From the NCBI GenBank assembly GCA_021779855.1, contig JAJXZW010000007.1, forward strand, positions 38,782-102,781: a stretch of DNA of 64,000 nt. The letters are read 5' to 3'. The notes under the pieces are model-generated. The model was not told the origin of the DNA and did no database searches. It was given only the letters and a program-made list of their open reading frames with translations. Origin of the DNA: Actinomycetes bacterium (lineage in GTDB: Bacteria; Actinomycetota; Acidimicrobiia; Acidimicrobiales; RAAP-2). Made by a program: the position numbers and the translations under genes. Shown piece after piece: positions 51,675 through 60,422 of this stretch (position 1 is its first letter; the number at the start of each line of letters is the position of its first letter).

Positions 51675-52193
51675 GTGCGCACGGCCCTGACCCCGACCCG
51701 AAGGCGCCCATCCGCCCCAGCGACCCGCCGAGGCTGGAGGGGGCTCGCCATCGCTCTGACCCTGGGCGTCTCCTCCTCCGGCGTCCTCGTCGGCCTCGGG
51801 CCGGCGGGCGTCGGCGGTCCGACCGCGGCCGCAGCGGCGACCCTCCCCCCGTGCCCGACGCTCGCGACCTGGCCCTTCAGGCCGATCACCCCGGTCGTCA
51901 AGGCGACACTCGTCTACTACTACCGCGCCCGGCACCTCACGCCGCTCAGCGTCTACCGCAACCGGATGTGGGTGCTCAACCTCGCCCTCGAGCGCGCCGG
52001 GACCCACTGGTGCGCCAACCCTGACGGCGGCCGGGCCGGCTACGTGGGGGTGGTGCCGAAGAACGCCCGCAACGCCGTCATGGTGCGCGTGACGCACCGT
52101 GCGTATCCGGTGACGGGCTCGGCGACCACCTTCGCCACCTTGGCCCTCCTACCCGCGGGGTGGAAGGTCGTCTCTGACGACACGGCGCCGTGA
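51675..52193 (+). CDS. Secreted small protein (172 aa)
   Basis: The protein has an Arg-rich n-region, a hydrophobic core (GLAIALTLGVSSSGVLVGLG) and an AAAA-type cleavage region near residue 54, so it is exported. The mature ~115 residues have two Cys (PPCPTL and HWCANP) and aromatic-rich stretches (ATLVYYYRARHL). No family recognised. GTG has GGAGG upstream. Its stop overlaps the GTG of the P1B-5 ATPase (GTGA), suggesting a link with metal export. Confidence 0.75.
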   Translation: MRTALTPTRRRPSAPATRRGWRGLAIALTLGVSSSGVLVGLGPAGVGGPTAAAAATLPPCPTLATWPFRPITPVVKATLVYYYRARHLTPLSVYRNRMWVLNLALERAGTHWCANPDGGRAGYVGVVPKNARNAVMVRVTHRAYPVTGSATTFATLALLPAGWKVVSDDTAP

Positions 52194-54571
52194 GTGACGC
52201 GCTGCGGGCTGCGCCGGCGCCCCCGCGCCGGTCGTCCCCCCCGGCGCGCCGCCCAGCCGCCCCCTCGGCGCTCGTCGTACCGGCCGTGGTGCTCGCCGGG
52301 ACCCTCGCGCTGCTCGCCGCCGGCCTGGTGGCGCGCGCGGTCGGTGCGCCCTCGGGGGCCGTCGACGGCCCGTGGTTCACGGCGGGCGTCGCGGGGGCCC
52401 TCTACAGCCTCGCCGAGACCGCCGCTAGCCTGCGCGCCCGGCGCCTGGGCGTCGACGTCATCGCCCTCGTCGCCCTCGCGGGGGCGCTCGCGACGGGCGA
52501 GCTGCTCGCGGCCGGCGTCGTCGCGGTCATGGTCGCCACCGGTCGCGCGCTCGAGGCGTGGGCCGAGGGCCGGGCCCGCCGCGACCTGCGCGCCCTCGTG
52601 GAGCGGGCCCCCACCGTGGCCCACAAGCGCGTCGGCGAGCGGATCGTGACGGTCGCGGCCGACGAGGTCGTGGTGGGCGACGTGCTCCTCGTGGCCACCG
52701 GCGAGGTCGTCCCGGCCGACGGCGACCTCACGGGCCCGGCCGTCCTCGACGAGTCGGCGCTCACCGGCGAGCCGCTGCCGGTGGCCCGCGAGGCGGCCAC
52801 GCCCGTGCGCAGCGGCGTAACCAACGCCGGCCCGCCCTTCGAGATGACCGTCACGGTCGAGGTGAGCGAGAGCACCTACGCCCGCGTCGTGCGCCTCACC
52901 GAGGAGGCCGAGCGCAACCCCGCGCCCTTCGTGCGCCTGGCCGACCGCTACTCCCTCTACTTCCTCGCCGCGACGGCCGCGGTCACGGCCGCGGCCCTCG
53001 CCCTCGGGGGGTCCTCGCGCGCGGTGGCGGTCCTCGTCGTGGCGACACCGTGTCCGCTGATCCTGGCGTCGCCGGTGGCCTTCGCGTCGGGCCTGTCACG
53101 CGCCGCGCGCCGGGGCGTGGTGGTGAAGGGCGCGGCGGTGCTCGAGCGGCTGGCGCGCTGCACGACGCTGCTCGTCGACAAGACCGGGACCGTCACCATG
53201 GGACGACCGGAGGTGGTCGGCGTCGTGACCGACGGCGACGGCGACCCCGACGAGGTGGTGCGCCTCGCGGCCAGCCTCGACCAGACCTCGACCCACGTGC
53301 TGGCCGCCGCGGTCGTGCGCGAGGCCCAACGGCGCAACCTCAGCCTCGAGGTCCCCACGGGCGTGCGCGAGGAGGCGGGCCGCGGCGCGGTGGGCGAGGT
53401 CGCCGGCCGACGCGTGGCGGTGGGCACGGCCGAGTGGGTGGGCGTCGCCGAGGACGCGCCGACGTGGGTGGAGTTCGCGCGCCGGCGAGCCCACTGGGAG
53501 GGCGCGACGGGGATCTACGTGGCGCTCGACGGCCGGCCGCGCGGGGTCGTGCTGGTCACCGACCCGGTGCGCGCGGATGCGGCCCACGCCCTGCGGGTCC
53601 TGCGTCGCCACGGCGTGGCGCGCGTCGTCATGGTGACCGGGGACCGGCACGAGGTTGGCGAGCTCGTGGGAGACGCCGTCGGTGTCGACGAGGTCGTCGC
53701 CGAGTGCTCGCCCGCCCAGAAGCTCGACGTCGTGCGCGCCGAGCGCGCCCTCGCCCCCACGGCGATGGTGGGCGACGGCATCAACGACGCGCCGGCCCTC
53801 GCCCTGGCCGACGTCGGAGTCGCGATGGGCGCGCGCGGGGCGACCGCGTCGTCCGAGGCGGCCGACGTCGTCTTGACCGTGGACCGACTGGACCGCATCG
53901 CTGACGCCCGGGCCGTTGCGACCCGGTCGCGTCGGGTCGCGCTGCAGAGCGTCGTGGTGGGGATGGCGCTCTCGCTCGGCGCGATGGGCGTCGCCACCGC
54001 CGGGCTCCTCCCGGCGGTGTGGGGCGCACTCGTCCAGGAGGGTATCGACGTCGTGGCGATCGCGAACGCGCTCCGGGTCCTGCGCCGCCCCCGGGCCGAG
54101 GTGGCCCTTCCGCGCGGCGCGTACGAGGCCATCGTCTCCCTGCGCGCCGCGCACGGACCCGAGCGCGCGGCGCTCGCGGAACTGGTGGCCGTGGCCGACG
54201 GGCTGGACCGGGCCGGCCCGTCGGGGCTCGCCGCGGCGCTCGCGGGACTCTCGCGCCGCCTCGAGCACGACGTCGTCGCCCACGAGCAACTCGAGGAGGC
54301 CACGCTCTACCCGCTGCTGGCGCGCTCCCTGGGTGGGGTCGACCCGACCGCGACCATGAGTCGGGCCCACCGCGAGATCGTGACGCGGGCCCGCCGGCTG
54401 AGCCAACTGGCCGCCGACCTCGAGGTGGCGCCCCGGGGCTCCCCCGACGTGGCCGAGGTGCGTCGCGCCCTCTACGGGCTTGAGGCCATCCTGCGCCTGC
54501 ACATGGAACAGGAGGAGGAGAGCTACTTCACCCTGGCCGAGCCCCCGACCGAGGGGGCCGTGGCCCCCTAG
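52190..54571 (+). CDS. P1B-5-type metal-transporting ATPase with C-terminal hemerythrin domain
   Basis: A 793-residue P-type ATPase. Visible are the A-domain LDESALTGEPLPV, metal site TPCPLI in TM4 (near residue 287), phosphorylation site DKTGTVT (near 331) and GDGINDAPAL (near 528). TPCP is the P1B-5 signature, linked to Fe or Ni export. Residues ~640-785 form a four-helix hemerythrin-like domain: LEHDVVAHEQLEEATLYPLL, MSRAHREIV, ILRLHMEQEEESYF supply His and Glu ligands for a di-iron or metal sensor site, as known in this subfamily. No N-terminal metal-binding domain. It overlaps the convergent Ca-type ATPase gene by 44 bp. Confidence 0.9.
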   Translation: MSDALRAAPAPPRRSSPPARRPAAPSALVVPAVVLAGTLALLAAGLVARAVGAPSGAVDGPWFTAGVAGALYSLAETAASLRARRLGVDVIALVALAGALATGELLAAGVVAVMVATGRALEAWAEGRARRDLRALVERAPTVAHKRVGERIVTVAADEVVVGDVLLVATGEVVPADGDLTGPAVLDESALTGEPLPVAREAATPVRSGVTNAGPPFEMTVTVEVSESTYARVVRLTEEAERNPAPFVRLADRYSLYFLAATAAVTAAALALGGSSRAVAVLVVATPCPLILASPVAFASGLSRAARRGVVVKGAAVLERLARCTTLLVDKTGTVTMGRPEVVGVVTDGDGDPDEVVRLAASLDQTSTHVLAAAVVREAQRRNLSLEVPTGVREEAGRGAVGEVAGRRVAVGTAEWVGVAEDAPTWVEFARRRAHWEGATGIYVALDGRPRGVVLVTDPVRADAAHALRVLRRHGVARVVMVTGDRHEVGELVGDAVGVDEVVAECSPAQKLDVVRAERALAPTAMVGDGINDAPALALADVGVAMGARGATASSEAADVVLTVDRLDRIADARAVATRSRRVALQSVVVGMALSLGAMGVATAGLLPAVWGALVQEGIDVVAIANALRVLRRPRAEVALPRGAYEAIVSLRAAHGPERAALAELVAVADGLDRAGPSGLAAALAGLSRRLEHDVVAHEQLEEATLYPLLARSLGGVDPTATMSRAHREIVTRARRLSQLAADLEVAPRGSPDVAEVRRALYGLEAILRLHMEQEEESYFTLAEPPTEGAVAP

Positions 54572-56993
54572 TCGGACCGGCCGCGACCGACGGCGGCAGG
54601 ATCCGCCGGCGCAGGGAGGCCACCCGCGTCACCGTCTCGACCACGAGAGCGCCGGCGACGCCCAGGGCGAGAGCGCCGAGCTCGACGGACCCGCTCGGGT
54701 GGGTCGCCAGGTCGAAGTAGCGCGCGAATGGTCCCCAGGTGTACGCGATGAGGAAGAGGGCGGCCATCGCCGCGACCAGGGCGAGCCGGCCCCGGGTCAG
54801 GGGTCGGGCGACCACGGCGATCAGCCACAGCGTCACCACCGCGGCGGCCGTGACGGCGGCCACCCGGGCGGTGGCCGCGGGCGCGCCGTTGGCGCGGGCC
54901 AGCGCGTACGCGCTGAGGATGGCCGCGGCCGAGACCGTCCCGGCGATCGCTGAGAGGGTGAGGACCCGGCGCAAGAAGCCGGGCTCGAAGCGCCGGTCGT
55001 TGGGACCGAGGGCGAGGAAGAACCCCGGTATCCCGATGGCGACCGACCCGACCAGGGTGAGTTGGCGGGGCAGAAGGGGGTAGGCCGATCCCACGATCGA
55101 CACGACGACCGACAGCACCAGTGAGTAGATGTTCTTGGTGAAAAAGAGCGCCGCCACGCGCTCGATGTTGGCCAGCGCCCGTCGGCCCTCGGCCACCACC
55201 GAGGGCATCACGTCGAAGTCGTCATCGAGCAGCACCAGTTGGGCGACCCCCCGGGTGATCGCCGCGCCCGAGCCCATGGCGATGCCCAGGTCGGCCGTCT
55301 TGAGGGCCAGCACGTCGTTGACCCCGTCCCCGGTCATCGCGACCGTGTGACCGCGGGCGCGTAGCGCTCCCACCATCTCGCGCTTCACCTCGGGGGTGGT
55401 GCGCCCGAAGACGCGCGAGGACTCCACGAGCTCGGTGAAGGCCTCCCCCCCGGGGTGCAGGTCGCGCGCGTCGACGGCGCGCTCGGCGTCGGGCACGCCT
55501 ACGGCCGTCGCGATGGCCCGCACGGTCGCCACCGCGTCGCCGGAGATCACCCGTAGCGTGACGCCCTGGTCGCCGAAGTACGCGATCGTCGCCGCGACCG
55601 TCGGTCGGACCCGCTCGGCGAGCGCGACGAGGGCCACCAGGCGCAGGTCGCCCGGGAGCCGGTCGCCCTCGAGGGGCGCCGCGCCGCGCGCCAGCGCGAG
55701 GACCCGCGAACCCGTCTCGGCCCAGGACGCGGCGAGCGGGGCCAGGCCCTCGGGGTCGGCGGCGGTGACCATCTCGGGCGCCCCGAGGACCCAGGTGCCG
55801 TGGCCGGCGACGCGCACGGCGCTCCACTTGCGCGCCGAGCTGAAGGGTACCGACGCCTCGACCGTCCAGCCGGCGGCTGCCTCACCGACGGCTTCGGCGA
55901 TCGCGGCGAGGGTGGCGTTCGCCCCCGTCGCGCGGGCGATGGCGTCGAGGGCCGCGCGGGCCTCGTCGGGGCTGGCGCCACGGGCCTCGAGCCCGGAGAA
56001 GGCGACCCGTCCCTCGGTGAGGGTGCCGGTCTTGTCGACGCACAGGGCGTCGACGCGCGCCAGGGTCTCGATCGCCGGGAGCTCCTGGACGAGAGTGCGC
56101 ACGCGGGTGAGGCGCACGGCCGAGGCGAGGAAGGCGAGCGTCGTGAGCAGGACCAGTCCCTCGGGGATCATCCCGACGATCCCGGCGACGGCCAGGCGCA
56201 CGGCGACGCGCCACGGCTCGTGCTGGACCTGGCGCCAGAAGAGGACGGGGCCGATCACGACCATGGCCCAGGTGACCCAGCGCAGCACGCGGTTCACCGC
56301 CGCGACGAGCTCCGAGCCGGCCAGGCTGAACCGGCGGGCCTCGGTCGCCAGGCGGTTCGCGTACGAGTCGCGTCCCACCCGGGTGACCCGCGCGTGCACG
56401 ACCCCGGCCACGACCCACGTCCCCGAGAGCAGGTCGTCGCCCGCGCCCCGGGCGACCGGCTCGGACTCCCCGGTCGTGAGCGACTCGTCCACCTCGGCCG
56501 ATCCCCCCACCACGACCGCGTCGACGGCCAGCTGGTCGCCCGGGCGCAGCTCCAGCAGGTCGTCGAGCACCAGGTCCTCCACGGCGAGCTCGACCACGCC
56601 CCCCCCGCGCACCACCCGGGCGCGCGGGGCGCTCACCACGGCGAGGCGGTCGAGTTGGCGCTTGGCCCGGGACTCCTCGACCGCCCCCACGACGGTGTTG
56701 ATCACGGCGACCGCGAGGAAGGTCGCGTCGGGCAGGGCCCCGGTGGTGAGCGTGGCCGCACCCAGCACGAGCAGCAGGAAGTTCAGCCGGGTGAGGGCGT
56801 TACGTCGCAGGATCCGGCCCCAGGTCTGGGAGCCGTCGGCCTCGGCGCGGTTGGAGCGGCCGTCAGCCAGCCGCGCGGCGACCTCCTCGTCGCTCAGCCC
56901 GGTCGCCGTCGGCTCGTCGAGGTAGGCACGCGGGTCGGCCACCGGACCATCCTGCACCGGCGGGCGCCCGCGGGGCTCGACTCGGTCGCCCAC
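54528..56993 (-). CDS. CtpE-like cation-transporting P-type ATPase
   Basis: An 821-residue P-type ATPase with ten helices. Motifs: A-domain VDESLTTGESEPVARG, TM4 GMIPEGLVLLTTLAFL, phosphorylation site CVDKTGTLTEG near residue 320, and MTGDGVNDVLALKTADLG. The PEGLVLL motif and domain order match mycobacterial CtpE, a Ca2+-linked pump. GTG 56993 is used; GTG 56942 before the conserved part is an alternative. The 3' end overlaps the P1B-5 gene tail to tail. Confidence 0.9.
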   Translation of the reverse strand: MGDRVEPRGRPPVQDGPVADPRAYLDEPTATGLSDEEVAARLADGRSNRAEADGSQTWGRILRRNALTRLNFLLLVLGAATLTTGALPDATFLAVAVINTVVGAVEESRAKRQLDRLAVVSAPRARVVRGGGVVELAVEDLVLDDLLELRPGDQLAVDAVVVGGSAEVDESLTTGESEPVARGAGDDLLSGTWVVAGVVHARVTRVGRDSYANRLATEARRFSLAGSELVAAVNRVLRWVTWAMVVIGPVLFWRQVQHEPWRVAVRLAVAGIVGMIPEGLVLLTTLAFLASAVRLTRVRTLVQELPAIETLARVDALCVDKTGTLTEGRVAFSGLEARGASPDEARAALDAIARATGANATLAAIAEAVGEAAAGWTVEASVPFSSARKWSAVRVAGHGTWVLGAPEMVTAADPEGLAPLAASWAETGSRVLALARGAAPLEGDRLPGDLRLVALVALAERVRPTVAATIAYFGDQGVTLRVISGDAVATVRAIATAVGVPDAERAVDARDLHPGGEAFTELVESSRVFGRTTPEVKREMVGALRARGHTVAMTGDGVNDVLALKTADLGIAMGSGAAITRGVAQLVLLDDDFDVMPSVVAEGRRALANIERVAALFFTKNIYSLVLSVVVSIVGSAYPLLPRQLTLVGSVAIGIPGFFLALGPNDRRFEPGFLRRVLTLSAIAGTVSAAAILSAYALARANGAPAATARVAAVTAAAVVTLWLIAVVARPLTRGRLALVAAMAALFLIAYTWGPFARYFDLATHPSGSVELGALALGVAGALVVETVTRVASLRRRILPPSVAAGPTRGPRPPRSGARPG

Positions 56994-57003
56994 GCGCCCG
57001 GGA

Positions 57004-57681
57004 CTAGTACCAGACCCGCATGACCGAGGCGACCGTCACCGACCCGTCCTTGGCCGAACGGGTGAAGAGGATCAGCGCACCGGCGCGCGCCGAGGGCGTG
57101 GTGAAGTGCAGGACTCCCCGGAACGGGCCTACGACCCCCATCGAGCCACCGTGGACGACGGCGCTCGCGATCGGTGCGGCCTCACCGTCCGCACGCAACT
57201 CGAGGTTCGCGACTCCCTCGAACGCGGTGCTGGTGCCGGTGACGGTGAGCGGGGAGCGCACGACCGAGAGCGAGGGTGGTGAGGTGATCGTGAGGTCCTG
57301 GCCCACGGTCCCCAACACGCTCCAGGTCGCGGCGCCGCTCAACCGGCGCACGAGCACCGTCGTGACCGGTCCGCGGGCGCTCGGGCGGACCTCGACCTCG
57401 CCCGAGCGGCTGTCGCCCGCTCGGTAGGCGCCGGTCACGACCGTCGGCATCGCGAGGTAGCGAAGAGCGAAGGCCCGCGCAACCGCTCTCGGGTTGGCGT
57501 AGCCCGAGCGGCCCAGCGGCCAGACCGCGCTGGAGGGCGGGGCGGTCGTGGTGGTGACGGGCGCGCGGGTCGTGGTCGTGGTGGGAGCCGGCGAGCGAGT
57601 GTTCGCGACGAGGGCCCACGAGCCCAACGCCACGACCACGATCACCACGAGGATCACGAGGGCGCGGCGACTTCCGGTCAC
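57004..57681 (-). CDS. Membrane-anchored Gmad2-domain protein
   Basis: The 225-residue protein has an N-terminal membrane helix (ALVILVVIVVVALGSWALV), a Thr/Pro-rich linker (TTTTTRAPVTTTTAPP) and an external region ending in a Gmad2 Ig-like module (ITSPPSLSVVRSPLTVTGTS, then VVGPFRGVLHF). Such modules occur in spore-germination and surface proteins; here probably a structural envelope component. GTG follows a leaderless -10 box by 6 nt. Located just downstream of the CtpE-like gene stop on the same transcript direction. Confidence 0.82.
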   Translation of the reverse strand: MTGSRRALVILVVIVVVALGSWALVANTRSPAPTTTTTRAPVTTTTAPPSSAVWPLGRSGYANPRAVARAFALRYLAMPTVVTGAYRAGDSRSGEVEVRPSARGPVTTVLVRRLSGAATWSVLGTVGQDLTITSPPSLSVVRSPLTVTGTSTAFEGVANLELRADGEAAPIASAVVHGGSMGVVGPFRGVLHFTTPSARAGALILFTRSAKDGSVTVASVMRVWY

Positions 57682-57687
57682 GACGCG

Positions 57688-57693
57688 ACCCTA
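57688..57693 (-). promoter_or_regulatory. -10 box TAGGGT, leaderless start
   Basis: On the minus strand TAGGGT ends 6 nt before GTG 57681; no ribosome site. Confidence 0.45.
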
Positions 57694-57751
57694 AGGGGGC
57701 GCGCGGCCCCGTCCTAGGGGCGAAGGTCCCCGGCGGGGCGGGGTGGGACCG

Positions 57752-58177
57752 CTACTCGGCGGTGTCGACGATGAGCACCGAGCACGGTGCGCCGTGGGCG
57801 ACCGAGTTGGGCACGCTTCCGAGCACGCGTCGCACGCCCTTCATCCCGCGGTTGCCGACCACTACGAGGTCGGCGTCGAGGTCCTGGGCGAACTGCACGA
57901 TCACCTCCGCGGCGTCACCCTTGGCACTGTGCACCCTCGGGGTCACGTCGTGGCGCTGGGCCACGAAGGAGAGGTCCTGGAGCAGGACGTCCACGTCACC
58001 CTCGGAGGACAGGTTGCGGAACTCGGCCGGACGGTCCGACGCCGGCACGGCCTTGGGCTCGAAGGCTGAGACGATGTGCAGCGATGCGCCGAAGGCCTTG
58101 GCGATATCGGCCGCCGCCTCGACGGCGCGCTTGGCCGTCACCGACCCGTCCGCTCCCACTACGACGGTGCTGAACAT
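57752..58177 (-). CDS. UspA-family universal stress protein
   Basis: A 141-residue UspA protein: MFSTVVVGADGSVTAKRAVE at the start and DADLVVVGNRGMKGVRRVLG then SVPNSVAHGAPCSVLIV at the end, carrying the G-x2-G-x9-G(S/T) ATP-binding pattern. ATG 58177 is chosen because the domain begins there and AGAGGGGG lies 4 nt upstream; the track ATG at 58201 adds 8 residues. Stress-responsive nucleotide-binding protein in the cytoplasm. Confidence 0.9.
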   Translation of the reverse strand: MFSTVVVGADGSVTAKRAVEAAADIAKAFGASLHIVSAFEPKAVPASDRPAEFRNLSSEGDVDVLLQDLSFVAQRHDVTPRVHSAKGDAAEVIVQFAQDLDADLVVVGNRGMKGVRRVLGSVPNSVAHGAPCSVLIVDTAE

Positions 58178-58270
58178 GGGCCCCCTCTTCGCTTCGGTCA
58201 TCCTACCGACGGGCCCCGGACTCGCCGGGCACCGCCCTCGACGCCCGACGCCCGCGCTCGAAGCGCTCGG

Positions 58271-58438
58271 TCACGTCGCGGGCCACCGCCCCCCGAACTC
58301 GTGGGCGTGGTAGCCGAAGATCGCTCGGGCGGCCTCGTTCCAGCACCCCGGGCACCCCGCCGCGTCGAGGATGACCGCACCGCCGCCCACGCGCGCCACG
58401 AGTTCGGCGACGGGACGGTCGTGGTCGGCCTCGTCCAC
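58271..58438 (-). CDS. Short PAS-like ORF (55 aa), possibly truncated
   Basis: Not in the ORF track. GTG 58438 directly follows the cupin stop. The product reads VARVGGGAVILDAAGCPGCW then NEAARAIFGYHAHEFGG, matching the core of a PAS domain (compare WNxAAExxFGY), then stops. A shifted frame continues, so it may be a frameshifted longer PAS protein. A CPGC motif could bind metal. Confidence 0.5.
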   Translation of the reverse strand: MDEADHDRPVAELVARVGGGAVILDAAGCPGCWNEAARAIFGYHAHEFGGRWPAT

Positions 58439-58780
58439 TCACGACCCCCGGGGCATGAGCCCGCCGCGTTCGCGGTGCAGGCTGAGATAGCCGGCGGCAC
58501 CCCCGCGCGCGGTGACCGCGCGTCGCGCGCCGGCGGGCACGACGAGCAGCTCACCGGGCCCGAGCGCCACGTCGATCCCGTCCACCGAGACCGCGACCGT
58601 TCCCGCGACACCGACGAGGACGACGTCGACCGCGTCGTTCACGTGCTCGCCGATCGTCCCCGCGCCGTCGAGACGCACGAGGTTGACGTTGACGCCGGCA
58701 CCCGCCGGGAGCGCCCACACTACGCCCGAGCCCGTGGCGCTCGCCACGACCGACGCGAGGGGGACGGGCTCGAGGCTCAC
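58439..58780 (-). CDS. Cupin-domain protein (113 aa)
   Basis: A small single-domain beta-barrel protein: GAGVNVNLVRLDGAGTIGEH, VNDAVDVVLVGVAGTVAVSV, LGPGELLVVPAGARRAVTA match the two cupin motifs. The first motif keeps one His (GEHVND). Function unknown; it may store or sense a metal-bound ligand. Its GTG overlaps the DUF488 stop and its stop touches the PAS-like ORF. Confidence 0.75.
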   Translation of the reverse strand: MSLEPVPLASVVASATGSGVVWALPAGAGVNVNLVRLDGAGTIGEHVNDAVDVVLVGVAGTVAVSVDGIDVALGPGELLVVPAGARRAVTARGGAAGYLSLHRERGGLMPRGS

Positions 58781-59151
58781 CGGCGGGCCAGTCGACGGCG
58801 CAGGTGGGTGGCGAGGACCTGGGCGCTCGAGTGCTCGAGATCGCGGGTCGCGGTCAGGAGCACGACGGGCCCCGAGCGCGCGAGCGCGACGAGCTCGGCG
58901 ACCGCACCGGTGGGGTCCTCGCGCAGCTCCTCGCGGTAGCGCCGAGCGAACTCGACGAAGCGTTCCGGCCGGTGCCCGTAGAAGGCACGCAGGGCCGGCG
59001 AGGGGGCGACGTCCTTCACCCAGCGGTCGAAGGGCGCACCCGCCTTGGCGAGGCCCCGCGGCCAGAGGCGGTCGACGAGCACGACGGGCGCCCCGCTGGG
59101 TTCGGGCGGGTCGTAGACGCGCCCCGTCGAGACCCCACTGGCTCGAGCCAC
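58777..59151 (-). CDS. DUF488 family protein
   Basis: A 124-residue protein with the DUF488 signature VYDPPEPSGAPVVLVDRLWP, then RGLAKAGAPFDRWVKDVAPS and a C-terminal GPVVLLTATRDLEHSSAQVL. Members are small cytoplasmic proteins of uncertain function, often near stress genes. GTG 59151 is chosen because homology begins about 14 residues later; the 673-aa ORF continues antisense through the permease and is rejected. Overlaps the cupin gene by 4 nt. Confidence 0.87.
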   Translation of the reverse strand: MARASGVSTGRVYDPPEPSGAPVVLVDRLWPRGLAKAGAPFDRWVKDVAPSPALRAFYGHRPERFVEFARRYREELREDPTGAVAELVALARSGPVVLLTATRDLEHSSAQVLATHLRRRLARR

Positions 59152-59174
59152 GGCACCGACCCTGGCCCGCCGGC

Positions 59175-60320
59175 TCAGTCCGCGCTGGGCTCGGGGGTGG
59201 GCTCGAGGGCCGGGCGGAGCTTCGCGCTCCAGCGGGCCTCGACGTCCCCGTAGCGCCAGTAGAGCGCCGCCCCGACCCAGGTCACGACGAAGAGTCCGAC
59301 GATGACGAAGCCCGCGGCGTTGATGTTGAAGCCCTCCATCACTCGCCAGAAGCCGCCGTGCAGGTGGAGCTCGTTGGGCAGGAGGCCGAGGACCTCGACG
59401 GTACCGATGAAGAAGCAGATCGCCACTGAGAGGGTGGTGATCGCGAGGTTGTAGAAGACCTTGCGCACCGGGTTGAAGAAGGCCCACCCGTAGGCGAAGT
59501 TCATGAAGACCCCGTCGAGGGCGTCGAGCAGGGACATCCCGGCCGTGAAGAGGATCGGCAGGCACATGATCGAGTACCACGGCAGGGCCTTGCTCGCGAG
59601 CAGTGCCGTCGTGGCGAGCAGGGCCACCTCGGTGGCGGTGTCGAAGCCCAGCCCGAAGAGGACCCCAACGGGGTAGATCTGCCACTCCTTGGTGATCGAG
59701 CGCATCCAACGCCCGAAGAAGCGGTACATCAGGCCCCGGTTGTTCAGTTGCCGTTCGAGCTCGTCCTCGTCGTAGCGGCCCTGGCGCATCGAGCGGAAGA
59801 CCCGGACGATGCCGTTGAGGATGACGAGGTTCATCACGGCGATGAGGTAGAGGAAGGTGGCCGAGACCAGGGTGCCGAAGACGCCGCCGAACTGCGAGAG
59901 CCCCGAGTGGGAGTGGCTCACGGCGCCGTAGACGGCCTTCTCGGCGACGACGAGCCCGGCCCCGATGGCGACCACGATCGTCGAGTGGCCGAGGGAGAAG
60001 AAGTAGCCGAGGCTGAGGGGGCGGCGGGCGGTGGGGTCGCCCTGGCGGTCGTTCATGAGCTTGCGGGTGGTGTTGTCGATCGCCGAGATGTGGTCGGCGT
60101 CGAAGGCGTGGCGCGCGCCCAGGGTGTAGGCGAGGATGCTCACGCCGATGCCGAGGCCCTTGTAGTGGCCGGGTACGACGAAGGCGAAGAAGATCCCGAA
60201 GCCGATGACGTGCAGGGCCGCGATCGAGCCGAACATCCACCTGACCCGCCGCCACTCTGCGGCGCTGAAGGCGGCCCGCATCGCTCGGAGGCGACCGGCC
60301 GCAGGGGGTGTGGCGTCCAT
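59175..60320 (-). CDS. Nickel/cobalt permease, NiCoT (HoxN/NixA) family
   Basis: A 381-residue membrane protein with eight helices. The signature RHAFDADHISAIDNTTRKL in TM2 (H-x4-D-H) is the metal-selecting motif; LGHSTIVV and LGFDTATEVALL are further family motifs. It imports Ni2+ or Co2+. ATG 60320 has AAGGAGAGG just upstream. A promoter (TTGCGA, 17 nt, TACGCT) lies in the leader, and a Fur-family gene is divergent, so Ni-responsive control is likely. Confidence 0.93.
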   Translation of the reverse strand: MDATPPAAGRLRAMRAAFSAAEWRRVRWMFGSIAALHVIGFGIFFAFVVPGHYKGLGIGVSILAYTLGARHAFDADHISAIDNTTRKLMNDRQGDPTARRPLSLGYFFSLGHSTIVVAIGAGLVVAEKAVYGAVSHSHSGLSQFGGVFGTLVSATFLYLIAVMNLVILNGIVRVFRSMRQGRYDEDELERQLNNRGLMYRFFGRWMRSITKEWQIYPVGVLFGLGFDTATEVALLATTALLASKALPWYSIMCLPILFTAGMSLLDALDGVFMNFAYGWAFFNPVRKVFYNLAITTLSVAICFFIGTVEVLGLLPNELHLHGGFWRVMEGFNINAAGFVIVGLFVVTWVGAALYWRYGDVEARWSAKLRPALEPTPEPSAD

Positions 60321-60362
60321 TCCTCTCCTTGGCGCGGGCCCCGGGGTGGCCCGACCCGGCCC

Positions 60363-60391
60363 AGCGTAGGGGTAATGGGAACTGTTCGCAA
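60363..60391 (-). promoter_or_regulatory. Promoter of the NiCoT gene
   Basis: On the minus strand TTGCGA (60391-60386) and TACGCT (60368-60363) are spaced by 17 nt, 43 nt before the ATG. GAACTGTTC, a 4+1+4 palindrome, overlaps the spacer and could bind the Fur-family protein. Confidence 0.55.
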
Positions 60392-60406
60392 CAACGTGGG
60401 GTGAGC

Positions 60407-60420
60407 AGTAGGCAACTACT
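60407..60420. promoter_or_regulatory. Inverted repeat before the fur-family start
   Basis: AGTAG-GCAA-CTACT is a perfect 5+5 palindrome ending 2 nt before GTG 60423. It may be an autoregulatory operator; no Fur or Nur consensus is fully matched. Confidence 0.4.
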
Positions 60421-60422
60421 CT

